From Trematomus loennbergii (Eukaryota > Chordata > Actinopteri > Perciformes > Nototheniidae): a stretch of DNA of 64,000 nucleotides. The stretch is taken from the NCBI GenBank assembly GCA_012861695.1, contig JAAOOA010001621.1:1-64000 (forward strand), written 5' to 3'. A model generated the notes under the pieces. That model was not told where the DNA came from. It saw only the letters and a program-made list of their open reading frames with translations, and made no database searches. Positions 46,920 through 57,966 of the stretch are shown here, one piece after another. Position 1 is the stretch's first letter, and every line of letters starts with the position of its first letter. The translations under genes were made by a program, and so were the position numbers.

Positions 46920-49900
46920 TCACACCAGGTCCTCCTGCTCCTCTGGTTCTTCTGTCTGTTCTGCAGAGACCATGTTCAGGTCTGAGACGTTCTCATACTC
47001 AGAAAAAGGGTCTAACTGATGGAGAGACAACGAAAGGAGAGTCAGAGGCCATCATTTGGATATAATTATATTTTATATTAAACTAAAATTAGGAAACCAA
47101 GTAATGTATATGTGATGTGTGACCTTGTTTATTAACAACAGGTAATAATCAGTTTCTAGAGTAGGATCTGTCAATGTGTAAATACACATTGACAGATCCT
47201 TTAAGAAAGTAGTTACTAAGGTAAATGCACATTTTCAAGATGACCCTATTTAACAACAGGTAATAACCAGTTGCTAGAGTACGATCTGTCACTGTCTCAC
47301 CTCCACATTCTCTATGGGTCCATTCGCTTCAGTGGTGGAGCTCGAAGCCTTCTTCTTCCTGAATTTAATCCACAAACAAACAGATTTATGAATAAAAGGA
47401 TCATAAAAATCCATCTTTGAGAGTCAGTACACAGGGGAACATATCAATGCTGGATATGATTATGTATTTGCAGAGTTACCTCATCCAGAGACAGAAAAGG
47501 AGCAGAGCAATCAGCACCAGAACCACCAGAACCACCAGAACCAACCTGGCGATGTTCATCATCATATGGGAATTATCTAGAAATGGAGGTAAACAGTGGT
47601 GAGAGACTTTTCTTTTAAGGTCACCTATTATGCAAAATCCACTTTTTCATGTATTTTCTACATAAACATGTGTCCCCTCTTCTTCATGTCTCTTCTACAT
47701 CAACATGTGTCCCCTCTTCTTCATGTCTCTTCAACATCAACATGTGTCCCCTCTGTGTAAAGAGACTCTGGAAGTTTCAGGAACAAAGATTCTCTCACTT
47801 TTTGTCCGGATCCATTTATATAAAAACCTGTCTGAAAATGAGCTGATCAGATTTTGGCCACTTTATGATGTCATAATGATGTTTTGGCTTGTGTAACCAT
47901 TAGCCAATCAGCAACCAAGGTAACCCCCCCCATCTTATCACCTGAATCTCCTCCTGGAGCACCATTGTGTTATTTTTAAACAAATATCTCTCATACCCCT
48001 TTCACACCAAGGCTTTTCCCCTTCCAGCTCCGTGCTAGAGCTTTTCTGGTTCAGAACCGGTTCTTCGGTTTAGCGCCGGCTCTTTTCACACCGCTCAGAG
48101 CCCGACTGGTGCTGCCGCTGCTGCGTCATGACGTCACAGTTTACGTCGCTGAGTTTCTCCCCAACGGAGCTCAGCTCACCTCACAACAACAACGGGCCGG
48201 GGACTGTGTCGGGTCGATGATCGTGTTGCTGTTAATCATACGAAGCCAGATTAAATTAAATAACGACTTCTCCAACCTTATACTTTTCTCCAGAGTGCCG
48301 TGGTTCATTGTTTATTAATGTGTTTCAGCGGCATTTACCGACCGCTGCAGTGCTGGCTGCTCTTCAACGGGAGTGTATTCTCCCGTTAGCTCTGGGTTAG
48401 CTCACACGGCTCTAAAGTATTCACTGTCTAACTGTCACACAAGCAGCTGTTACATATCCCCAGTTCCCCTTAAGTGAATGTGTGTCAGTCTGAATTGACG
48501 CTGTTTGGCATCACAACGCTGTTGTTAGCATAGCAACCGAAGCTAAACTGACTACTTGCTAAGCCGTTTTATACAGGCACTTTTTACCGGCGTATTTTTC
48601 ATTATGATTCTACTTGTGATAGTCGGACATGACAACCTGTGCAGCCCATGTATTGATTCCATCCGATAGCTGCTATAATAACAAACAAAACGTCTGCCTG
48701 CTCTCCACAATGATCAATAACAGCGAACGGATGGTCAAAGTAAGGTACAAATAAACAGAATCACACGAAGCCTGGTTAGTGTTGCCTGACTTTATAAAGC
48801 GTGTTTTTTTTTTACAAGTGTGTGGTTGCGTTCTAGTCACTTTGCTCAGCACTACTGCTGGTTACAACTTTTATTTGCCGTACTCGCCTTAACTGTTATC
48901 TCAGGTTAATCTCGCCCCCCTCCGACGTAAGCGGTTCTTGCTTCTACACGGACAACTTTTTGGTGCTCGAAACGAACCGGATTCCGGAGCTTAGAGGCTG
49001 CTCCGCTGCGGTGTGAACAGGAAAACCCGGTGCTTTTCAAGCACCAGCACCGAACCGGCCCCGAACACCGTTGGTGTGAATGGGTATCAGAGGGGTGTGG
49101 GAGTGGCTCCTTATTTTCATCTAAAGTAACAGACAGAGAATCAGCACTTTTGAAACAGGGCTGAAACAGAGGGGATTATGGGATGCTGCAATGATCTGTT
49201 TGGTATTTGGAGCCAAACACTTCAGATACATGTTTTGTATATAACTGTAACATACTTTAACTGAAACCTTGAACAAATACAAGTCTTCTGCTTTCCTGGT
49301 TCAATACATGTTAGAACGAGCTGCCCATCGAAACCAGAACAGCAGAAAGGACACACAACTTGCTTCGTAGACTGAAAACCCACCGGTTTTGACTTTATGT
49401 TGGCCATTAAAATCCAAAAACAAGTAAAAACTTAATTTTCCTGTTTATGCAACTTTCTACTGGGGTTGGACAGTGTATTAGGGGTTTGGAGAAGCTTTGT
49501 ATGAAGACGTTTAACTGTAGTTCTGGGAAAATGCCCGACCCCTCAGCACGGAGAAGCAAGGATCCATTAAAGCTGTTATAAAGGAAGCGTCTGACGCTGT
49601 TGAACTCAACTGATGAGGAGAACAAAGTGGATTATTGCCTGGTTCTGGAAAAAGTACAATTATTCTACTCTTGCAAGGATCCTGGATGTCTCATCGGTCT
49701 TCATGTGTTTTGTGGTTTTCGAGAAAGCGTATGACCGGGTTGCGCTGCTCATGTTTGTTACCTATACATCGGGTCATACTTATTGTTCTATTTTTACTGT
49801 GTAGCTGCATTTTAAACTTTGTCTGTTCTTACATATTGGTTGTATTGTTTAACACTTCAGTTTGGGTCCCATAACTGCACTGAAAAAACTGAAACGTAGA

Positions 49901-50418
49901 CTTTAATTACACCTTTCTACCTTTTTGCCTTCATTGGATGGACCCCCTTTTTGTACATGGCTCTCTCTGACAGGTGAGCTACATGAGTGCCCCCTGTTGT
50001 TTTATTTGACTAAACTGAGCCTAGGATTGAGGTTGAATTGTCATAAAAAATCAGGTCCTATTGTGAAGATTGAGCAGCGCAGGGTGGACCCAAGTGCAGA
50101 CAGACGAATGTTTTAACTGAAAATAAACTTTATCCAGGGAAACTGGATAAATGCAAAACAGTACTCTCATTCCCTCTAATCGCAAAAGAACCCACCAAAC
50201 CAGAACTTAAATACATATATGACCGATCAAGACGACAAGACACAGCTGTGGACAATACTTGTGCACCATCAAAATCTTCAACACTATTTTGATTTTTTTC
50301 ATAAACTTACCATCTTCTGCATTTCTGAGGTGCATTCACTGCCTTCAAATATAAAGAGATGTACAGTACCTTGTGTAGAGAGAAGGAAGACATCAAATCC
50401 TCTCGCTGGTAAACTCAT
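46920..50418 (-). CDS. Gene E: ectodomain-less ITIM membrane protein, 99 aa
   Basis: The four remaining exons are all open: signal 50370-50418 (MSLPARGFDVFLLSTQ), TM 47480-47576 (DNSHMMMNIAR then LVLVVLVVLVLIALLLFCLW), juxtamembrane 47301-47358 (KKKASSSTTEANGPIENVE) and ITIM exon 46920-47015 (LDPFSEYENVSDLNMVSAEQ, then a 12-residue acidic end). Their lengths 49+97+58+96 make 300 nt, so the phase-1 signal exon joins the phase-1 TM exon in frame with no Ig domain. V and Ig exons are absent between 47577 and 50369, where a MITE, a Harbinger element and an RTE relic lie. It could be an expressed micro-receptor or a deletion pseudogene that happens to stay open. Transcription is unknown. Confidence 0.55.
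47994..49086. mobile_element. TIR element, Harbinger-like, 1093 bp
   Basis: Ends TACCCCTTTCACACCAA / TTGGTGTGAATGGGTA with a 3-bp TCA duplication (47991-47993, 49087-49089). The paralogous MITE at 2625-2650 reads 'tctctcagaggggcgtgg' without it. It is nested in a TTAA-type MITE (about 47620-49225). Confidence 0.65.
49590..49800 (+). mobile_element. RTE-type LINE relic, unit E
   Basis: Keeps 'FVVFEKAYDRV' only. Orthologous to 28840-29070 in gene C. Confidence 0.4.
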
Positions 50419-50717
50419 AGCTGCTCCTCACGTCTCTGATAAATCAGGTATCACATACAGAAGAAATAGGACCGTTCCTCTGTTACTATGTGAATGTGCT
50501 AAAAAACTGCCAGGGTTCCCTTCCTCTTTTCAGTTTGAAAATAGAGATGCCTAAAATATTTTTTAGGTTAAAATGAAGAACTTATTCCTGCTATGGTTTT
50601 GGAAACGATGCATTCAAACAGCTGCACATGGGCAGCCCTGAAGCCCCACTGATCCTAAAAACAGGAACGAACACAGTGCATGGTTGTCATGTTGTGAACA
50701 ATCATCATTATTGTTAG

Positions 50718-50962
50718 TGTTAGAGCCAGTATTTTATAAAAAAAAGGCACCTAATCGTGACGTCTGTAGTCAACACAGTATAAAAGACTACAACTCCCAC
50801 GGCGCCTCCTCTAAAGCGACAGAGATGGGCGACCTGTCAGAATGACGCCGTCGAGGAACAGTTTTTAACCGTTCAACTATCCTTTAAGTTACAAAGTTAT
50901 ACAAGCCTTAACAAAGAAAGAAAGCAAGAAAGAATACAAGTTGCTTATTATTTTATTTGAGT
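50718..50962. mobile_element. Solo LTR, truncated, 5' flank of gene E
   Basis: Left end TGTTAGAGCCAG after GTTAG, as in B and D. It stops abruptly near 50962, where unit F's 3' flank begins. Confidence 0.6.
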
Positions 50963-51462
50963 TTATTTTAACTCTCACTTGATAACAATAGCACAGTACA
51001 CAGTTACATTACAGAAGGACAACCAAACATATTGGTCTCATGGAAAACGGCAAGATTACTTTTCCAAAAGCTAAAAAAAAGGATAAAAATTATGCTCAGT
51101 TACATTTTTATAGTTGTTTACACTTTAGACTCTATAACAATTCAGAAAAAAGAGAAGGAAACCAATAGCAGTCCCATTTTCAAGATGTACTGCATGATTA
51201 AACATTGAAGCACAATCTATGATGAGGTTTAAAGAAGAACTTAAACATGCTTTTAAAGAGGAAGAAGCTAGTTACAGATATGTATAAAGGATACTAAGAA
51301 GAACAGCTGTGAGAAAGAGAATGAGGAACTGGTTTAACCTTCATTTAACAACAAGGAGTCAAATGTAAGCTTCATTTTAGAAATACAAAAATAACACATA
51401 TCTATACGTATATACATATTTGGAAAGGTGGAATGAATGGATTAATATAAGGATCAAAATTC

Positions 51463-51463
51463 A

Positions 51464-51562
<99 letters not shown>

Positions 51563-51783
51563 CCTAGCATTACTATCCTTGTGGGGACCTATATCTGTGT
51601 ACACACGTGTGGGGAATCGCCTCCCTTATGGGGACATAAGGAAGGTCCCCATAAGGGGAATCATTCATTTTAGGGTGAAGACTTGGTCAGGGTTAGGCAT
51701 GTGTTGGTTATGGTTAAGGTTAGGATAGGTCTCCAGGAATTGCATGTAAGTCAATTGAATGTCCCCTGAAGTGATGGAAACAT

Positions 51784-51818
<35 letters not shown>

Positions 51819-51830
51819 TTGAAAAGATGC
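51463..51830. repeat. (GT)n-GACCTAGC module, full form, unit F
   Basis: GT runs at 51463-51561 (two interruptions) and 51784-51814 enclose the GACCTAGC block and 'ggttaaggttagg', as in unit D. Confidence 0.75.
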
Positions 51831-52146
51831 ATGTGTTGTGCAAATACTGTCTTTCTTTCTCTTTTCCCAATTTTGCTTTTATCGTGACACTACAACAATA
51901 TATACACATTGAAGGAATGCTGCAAATATGATAAGTAGTTAGGATGCTAAATGTAAGCTGATGCACATTTCTGTTACAGTGTGTATATACTGTACATTAA
52001 AATAAAAATGTTACTCCATCTCCTGCTACATGTTGTTTCTGACTGCTTTCACTCCTACCTACTGTTACTTAACACCATGAAAACTTGAGTGTAAATGTTT
52101 CCTCTTCAATGTTTCACTTCTTTCTTTCTTGAGAGCTTGCTGACCT

Positions 52147-53668
52147 TCACACCAGGTCCTCCTGCTCCTCTGGTTCTTCTGTCTGTTCTGCAGAGACCAT
52201 GTTCAGGTCTGAGACCTGCTCATACACAGAAAAAGGGTCTAACTGATGGAGAGACAACGAGAGGAGAGTCAGAGGCCATCATTTGGATATAATTATATCT
52301 TTTTTATTAAACAAAAATTAGGAAACCAAGTAATGTATATGTGATGTGTGACCTTGTTTATTAACAACAGGTAATAATCAGTTTCTAGAGTAGGATCTGT
52401 CAATGTGTAAATAAATACACATTGGTAGTTCCTTTAAGAAAGTAGTTACTAAGGTAAATGCACATTTTCAAGATGACCCTATTTAACAACAGGTAATAAC
52501 CAGTTGCTAGAGTACAATCTGTCACTGTCTCACCTCCACATTCTCTATGGGTTCATTCGCTTCAGTGGTGGAGCTCGAAGCCTTCTTCTTCCTGAATTTA
52601 ATCCACAAACAAACAGATTTATAAATATGAGAGTCAGTACACAGGGGAACATATCAATGCTGGATATGATTATGTATTTGCAGAGTTACCTCATCCAGAG
52701 ACAGAGAAGGAGCAGAGGAATCAGCGCCAGAACCACCAGAACCACCAGAACCAACCTGGTGATGTTCATGATCATTGGGGATTTATCTAGAAATGGAGGT
52801 AAACAGTTGTGAGATACTTTACTGTAACATACTTTAACTGGAACCTTGAACAAAAACAAGCCTGTTTGCTTCACTGGTTCAATAAATGTACGAGCTGCCC
52901 ATCGACACTAGAACAGCAGAAAGATTACACAACTTGCGTCGTAGACTGAAAACCAAATCTCTTTCGACTGCACGATGGCATTAATATAAAACAAATGTTG
53001 GCTTTTTTTAACCGAGTTTACACTATGTGAGGAGTTTGAAAAAGCAGCACTCAAAAAACAAAAATGTTGACTTTATTTAAATGTATTATGTCAACAGATT
53101 TCACATAACTGTATCAGGTACATTTAATGCAATAATATTACGTTGGAATTCAAAATATTAGGTTCAACTTAATATATTTGGTTCCAACTAACCTTATACA
53201 GTTCTGTGACCTTTTTTGACATAATACATTTAATTAAATTCAACGGTTCAGTTTTTTCTGTGTGCATACAACTTCTAAAATCTCCTGAGGCTGCTCAGTG
53301 AATTTTAGCCGACTAATAGCCGAGAAGAGCTGAGGGAAGTTTGTAGTTATGATCTGTAAAATATCCCCCTGTAGATTGAAACTTAGAATGCTCTGTTTCA
53401 CTCACATTTCACATCAATAAAAACTTTTCCGATGTCCTCCATCCCATCTTGTTCTCAGCTGAACAGAAACTCTCCAGAGTCAGAGGCCTGCATGGAGCTG
53501 AAGACAAGCTGTGGTTCTTCATTCAGAATAGAAGAGTAGGAAGTTTCATTCTTGTACCAGGTGTAGTTAGCGGCTGGGTTAGCATCACTGCTACAGGTCA
53601 GAGTCACTGAACTGCCCTCCTCTATCTCAGCAGAGGGACTCACTGACACAGAGGGAGGCTTTGAGCAT
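52147..53668 (-). pseudogene. Gene F: 5'-truncated CD22/Siglec-like receptor
   Basis: Exons: Ig 53406-53668, TM 52690-52786 (DKSPMIMNITR then LVLVVLVVLALIPLLLLCLW), juxtamembrane 52534-52591 (KKKASSSTTEANEPIENVE), ITIM exon 52147-52242 (SVYEQV). No Ig2, V or signal exon is found upstream; the sequence runs into a MITE, then a 57-bp minisatellite, then unrelated DNA and gene G. The Ig exon is 263 nt instead of 267 (a C missing near its start, AT missing at EYF, an A-run slip at its end). TM and tail are open. It looks like the broken edge of the array; without a signal exon it is unlikely to make a receptor. Confidence 0.7.
53406..53668 (-). other. Gene F Ig exon, frameshifted
   Basis: It reads SVSPSAEIEEGSSVTLTCSS, ANYTWYKNETSYSSILNEEP and QLVFSSMQASDSGE, then the frame is lost where AT is missing (near 53465). 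Confidence 0.72.
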
Positions 53669-53804
53669 CTGGAGGAGAAAAGGTGTAGAAATACAACTAT
53701 TACTGTATAAGGCAAAATCAAACTAGCTTGTCTTTAGTGCCCCCTACTAGAAGAGGCAGCAAACCTGAACGATAATGACAAAGGGCAAAAACAGAAGATG
53801 TTAA

Positions 53805-54136
53805 AGAGGCCCTGTTATGCTTTTGGGGTTTTCTCTTTCCTGTAGTGTGTCATATAGATTTTTGTGCATGTAAATGGTCTGCAAAGGCTAAAATCCCTGT
53901 GTTCTCCCAGAGGGAGTTTGTCTCCCTCAAGTAGAGCGCTAGCGCTCCAACACATTGTACGTGATAGGCTAAGGGCGGGACATCTCTGAGGGGTTGACCA
54001 ATCACAACAGTGCCGGCTAGCTAACCAATCAGGGCAGACTGGGCTCTGGTTTAAGACAGAGGGTGAAAAGAGGTGCTGCAGCACAGGCAGTATGAGAAAA
54101 ATAAAGAGCTTTTTGAACATTAAAGCATGGAGACAT
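53805..54136. mobile_element. TTAA-flanked MITE, left part, gene F
   Basis: Orthologous to 10286-10677; TTAA at 53801-53804. The right end has been replaced by the minisatellite that follows. Confidence 0.6.
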
Positions 54137-56199
54137 GTAGAGACACTACATACTGATATACACCTGAACATCAGCAGGAGAGGACTCTTTAAAGTAGAGA
54201 CACTACATACTGATATACACCTGAACATCAGCAGGAGAGGACTCTTTAAAGTAGAGACACTACATACTGATATACACCTGAACATCAGCAGGAGAGGACT
54301 CTTTAAAGTAGAGACACTACATACTGATATACACCTGAACATCAGCAGGAGAGGACTCTTTAAAGTAGAGACACTACATACTGATATACACCTGAACATC
54401 AGCAGGAGAGGACTCTTTAAAGTAGAGACACTACATACTGATATGCACCTGAACATCAGCAGGAGAGGACTCTTTAAAGTAGAGAAACTACATACTGATA
54501 TACACCTGAACATCAGCAGGAGAGGACTCTTTAAAGTAGAGACACTACATATTGATATACAGCTGAACATCAGCAGGAGAGGACTCTTTAAAGTAGAGAC
54601 ACTACATACTGCTATACACCTGAACACCAGCGGGATAGGACTCTTTAAAGTAGAGACAATAAGTACTGATATACACCTGAACATCAGCAGAGAGTACTCT
54701 TTAAAGTAGAGACACTACATACTGATATACACCTGAACATCAGCAGGAGAGGACTCTTTAAAGTAGAGACACTACATACTGATATACACCTGAACATCAG
54801 CAGGAGAGGACTCTTTAAAGTAGAGACACTACATACTGATATACACCTGAACATCAGCAGGAGAGGACTCTTTAAAGTAGAGACACTACATACTGATATA
54901 CACCTGAACATCAGCAGGAGAGGACTCTTTAAAGTAGAGACACTACATATTGATATACAGCTGAACATCAGCAGGAGAGGACTCTTTAAAGTAGAGACAC
55001 TACATATTGATATACACCTGAACATCAGCAGGAGAGGACTCTTTAAAGTAGAGACACTACATATTGATATACACCTGCACATCAGCAGGAGAGGACTCTT
55101 TAAAGTAGAGACACTAAGTACTGATATACACCTGAACATCAGCAGAGAGTACTCTTTAAAGTAGAGACACTACATATTGATATACACCTGAACATCAGCA
55201 GGAGAGGACTATTTAAAGTAGAGACACTACATATTGATATACACCTGAACATAATCAGGAGAGGACTCTTTAAAGTAGAGACACTACATACTGATATACA
55301 CCTGAACATCAGCAGGAGAGTACTCTTTAAAGTAGAGACACTACATATTGATATACACCTGAACATCAGCAGGAGAGGACTCTTTAAAGTAGAAACATTA
55401 CATACTGATATACACCTGAACATCATCAGGAGAGGACTCTTTAAAGTAGAGACACTACATATACACCTGAACATCATCAGGAGAGGAGTCTTTAAAGTAG
55501 AGACACTTCATACTGATATGTTGTGTCTCGCCAGATTTGTTAGTATTATTTCTCTGTTTAGTTCATATTGTCAAGTCCGCGTCTGCCAACCCTTTTTTGT
55601 TGTCTGTCATTTCCTGTTTTACTTTGTGAGTTTCTTCTCTAATTTCAGGTAGTTTGACTCCTACCTGGTCAGGTGTGCCAATTGACCTGATTACCTGCCC
55701 CGCCCTTATTGTTTGCACCTGTGGAGTCCCTTGTGTGTGTATTTATTCCCTGTTTTCTCTCTGGCCAAGTGCCAGATCGTTTGATTCTTGTGTTGCCTGT
55801 CAGCCAGTTGTGTTCTGTGCTACGGTGAATTTAGGTTAGTTTTTTGAGAAGTCATTTGAGCGTTTTTGTATTCTTGTAAAATCACCACAAGTAAATCCTT
55901 TTTTGGAATCATCTTTTGTCTGGAGTCGTGCGTTTGGGTCCTATCATTTTTTGTGTGTGCCCCAGTCGTAACATGATATACACCTGAACATCAGAGAGGA
56001 CTCTTTAAAGTAGAGACACTACATACTGATATACACCTGAACATCATCAGGAGAGGAGTCTTTAAAGTAGAGCACTTCATACTGATATACACCTGAACAT
56101 CAGAGAGGACTCTTTAAAGTAGAGACACTACATACTGATATACACCTGAACATCAGCAGGAGAGGACTCTTTAAAGTAGAGACACTACATACTGATATA
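54137..56199. repeat. 57-bp minisatellite, about 28 units
   Basis: Unit: 'gtagagacactacatactg' + 'atatacacctgaacatcag' + 'caggaggactctttaaa'-like end. It resembles the right end of the MITE ('acaaatatgaacctgag', then '...gtcctctttaaa'). As 57 is a multiple of 3, all frames stay open, giving long 19-residue-repeat frames on both strands. It is interrupted by an LTR at 55519-55973. Confidence 0.9.
55519..55973. mobile_element. Solo LTR inside the minisatellite
   Basis: Starts TGTTGTGTCTCG and ends CAGTCGTAACA, with the 5-bp duplication TGATA (55514-55518, 55974-55978). 455 bp. TG...CA ends and a 5-bp duplication suit a Ty3/Gypsy or retrovirus-like LTR. Confidence 0.75.
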
Positions 56200-57700
56200 C
56201 ATCAGTATATACATATACAAACGTCTTCACACATGGGCGTTTCACGTGCAGTGTTGTTGTTGGGCGTATGCGTAGTTACCTTGGGCCACTTCTGATTGGT
56301 TAACAATGGCTGTTACATGTGGAGCACAGCACTTCTGATTGGTGTGGATGACTGACACACAAGAAAAACATTGAATCCGACGCGCTGTATAACGTGTATC
56401 CCAAATCGCAGGCTTTGCGATTGCATCATTTAAAATCGCAATTTCGATTTAAAATTGATTAATCGTGCAGGCCTAGTTTGTTACATCTTCAGCTTTTTGT
56501 ATTACTGTTGATTATACTGTTTCACTACAGCAAAGTATTCTCCGTCGGGACTTCCTGCAACAACACCATGCCGTTATCGTGATTCTGATTGGCCAGAAGA
56601 CATTATCAAAGATGTTCTATTGAGAAGACGATCACTACGTGACAAAATTTTCAAAACCGTTTCTAGTCTTCGGTATTCTTGTTTTTGGCGTGAGAATAGT
56701 TTGGGCAGCGTGAGAGCGTGAGATTGAGAGTGAAAGCGTGTGTCACACGCCAGATGCGTGAGAGTTGGCAACCCTGAGTCTTAGTATTGTAATTAGCTTT
56801 TACAAACCTATTGTAATCAATGGAGAAGATACCACACATTTGGACAATTTGGGTTTGGGTAAATATACTCTTCTTTATTTTGTGTTCATCTTGGGAATAA
56901 ACAATATGTGCACAGTTGAAAGACTTTAAAACACTTGAACTTTTAAACGCAGGGATTTCTCATTGTTAGGAAAAATGGGTAATTGTATTCAGATAGTAAG
57001 ACAGAAGCAGAGAAAGTACTTGTCAGCAGCAAATACAAGGTCTTAATTATCCTCCAAATAGAAAATCAGAGTACCACATGTGGAAGCCCCTCTTTAGTTT
57101 TTCACCTGAGCCCAGAGTAAAATGCTTTTGTGTGCGCAAACTACAGGTGAACAGGGTTAGGGTTAGATGATATTACGACTATCTAGGACAAAGTTAGAGT
57201 GGGGGTTCCAAATCCAAAGGGTTAGGGTTAACCCTTTGGATAACCCTAACCCTAACCCTAAGTAATGAAGCAGAGGTGAAATATTAATAAAATGAAAATT
57301 ATCAACATGTTAACAATGTTAAACTGACAGCAGAGCAGAAAAAGATTATGGTAAATATATATTGTACATAGAGAAATGTAGGCTACTTTGACAAGCTTAA
57401 AAATAGTTTTCTGTATTGGTATTTATAAATTACAAGCTTCAGCATACGTTAGCTACATACTAGTAATCTAGCAGTGAATGTCATAACTCAGACCTTATAT
57501 TTATACATGTGTGTTTAAACTGTTTGAACACTGTTTAAGAGAACACAGATGTTATGTCAATACTCTTGGTTTTTGTTGACTACGCTGTACAATGCAGATG
57601 GATCCTCCGCAGCCTCATGACGCTCTGATCTGTTGATGAAGCAAATTATAAACTCACATTACTGACTAAGAACATGTTTTTGTAAAGAAGGATGAAACAG
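56200..57700. other. Spacer between the array and gene G
   Basis: No gene. 56395-56475 ('...aatcgtgcaggcctag') and 56700-56780 ('gtgagagttggcaaccctg') look like hAT terminal sequences. 57147-57265 holds short TTAGGG/CCCTAA runs. A minus-strand AATAAA near 56874 might be a polyadenylation signal for gene G, but it is 860 bp past the stop. Confidence 0.45.
57147..57265. repeat. Interstitial TTAGGG-like repeats in a palindrome
   Basis: 'aaagggttagggtt' and 'aaccctttggataaccctaa' form an inverted pair around 57218-57262, with a further 'gggttagggttag' at 57153. Confidence 0.6.
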
Positions 57701-57738
57701 TCGGAATAACTTTATGTAGCAAAAAAATGATCTTTTAC

Positions 57739-57966
57739 TCACTCTGCAGTAGCACTGTGACTTTTAAATGTAACAGTAGAGTGGTCAACATCATCCTCCA
57801 TGTCCTTCTCGTCCTTCTTGTGTCTGCGGAGATGAGCGGGCTTGATGTTGGAGTAGAGAGCCTCTTCCTGGTTTTTAATGAATCTCACGCTGGCATAGCA
57901 AACCTCAGCCTCCTGCTCTGGTGTTGCATTCTGTACTGCAGCTGAAGGGCTGTCATAAATGCGTAC
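57739..57966 (-). other. Gene G ITIM tail exon
   Basis: 228 nt, phase 0 start, open to a TGA: VRIYDSPSAAVQ, EAEVCYASVRFIKNQEEALY, SNIKPAHLRRHKKDEKD, then an acidic and Ser/Thr-rich end. Confidence 0.78.

Noticed and set aside
53815..55477. Long minus-strand and plus-strand frames with 19-residue repeats
   Set aside because: They come from the 57-bp minisatellite (57 = 3 x 19), which keeps frames open on both strands. There is no family match, splice logic or start context.
54137..56199. CRISPR-like array
   Set aside because: Units are contiguous 57-bp repeats without unique spacers, in a vertebrate genome.
57209..57262. Hairpin as an ncRNA gene
   Set aside because: The stem is made of telomere-like repeats, with no promoter or conserved loop to support an RNA.
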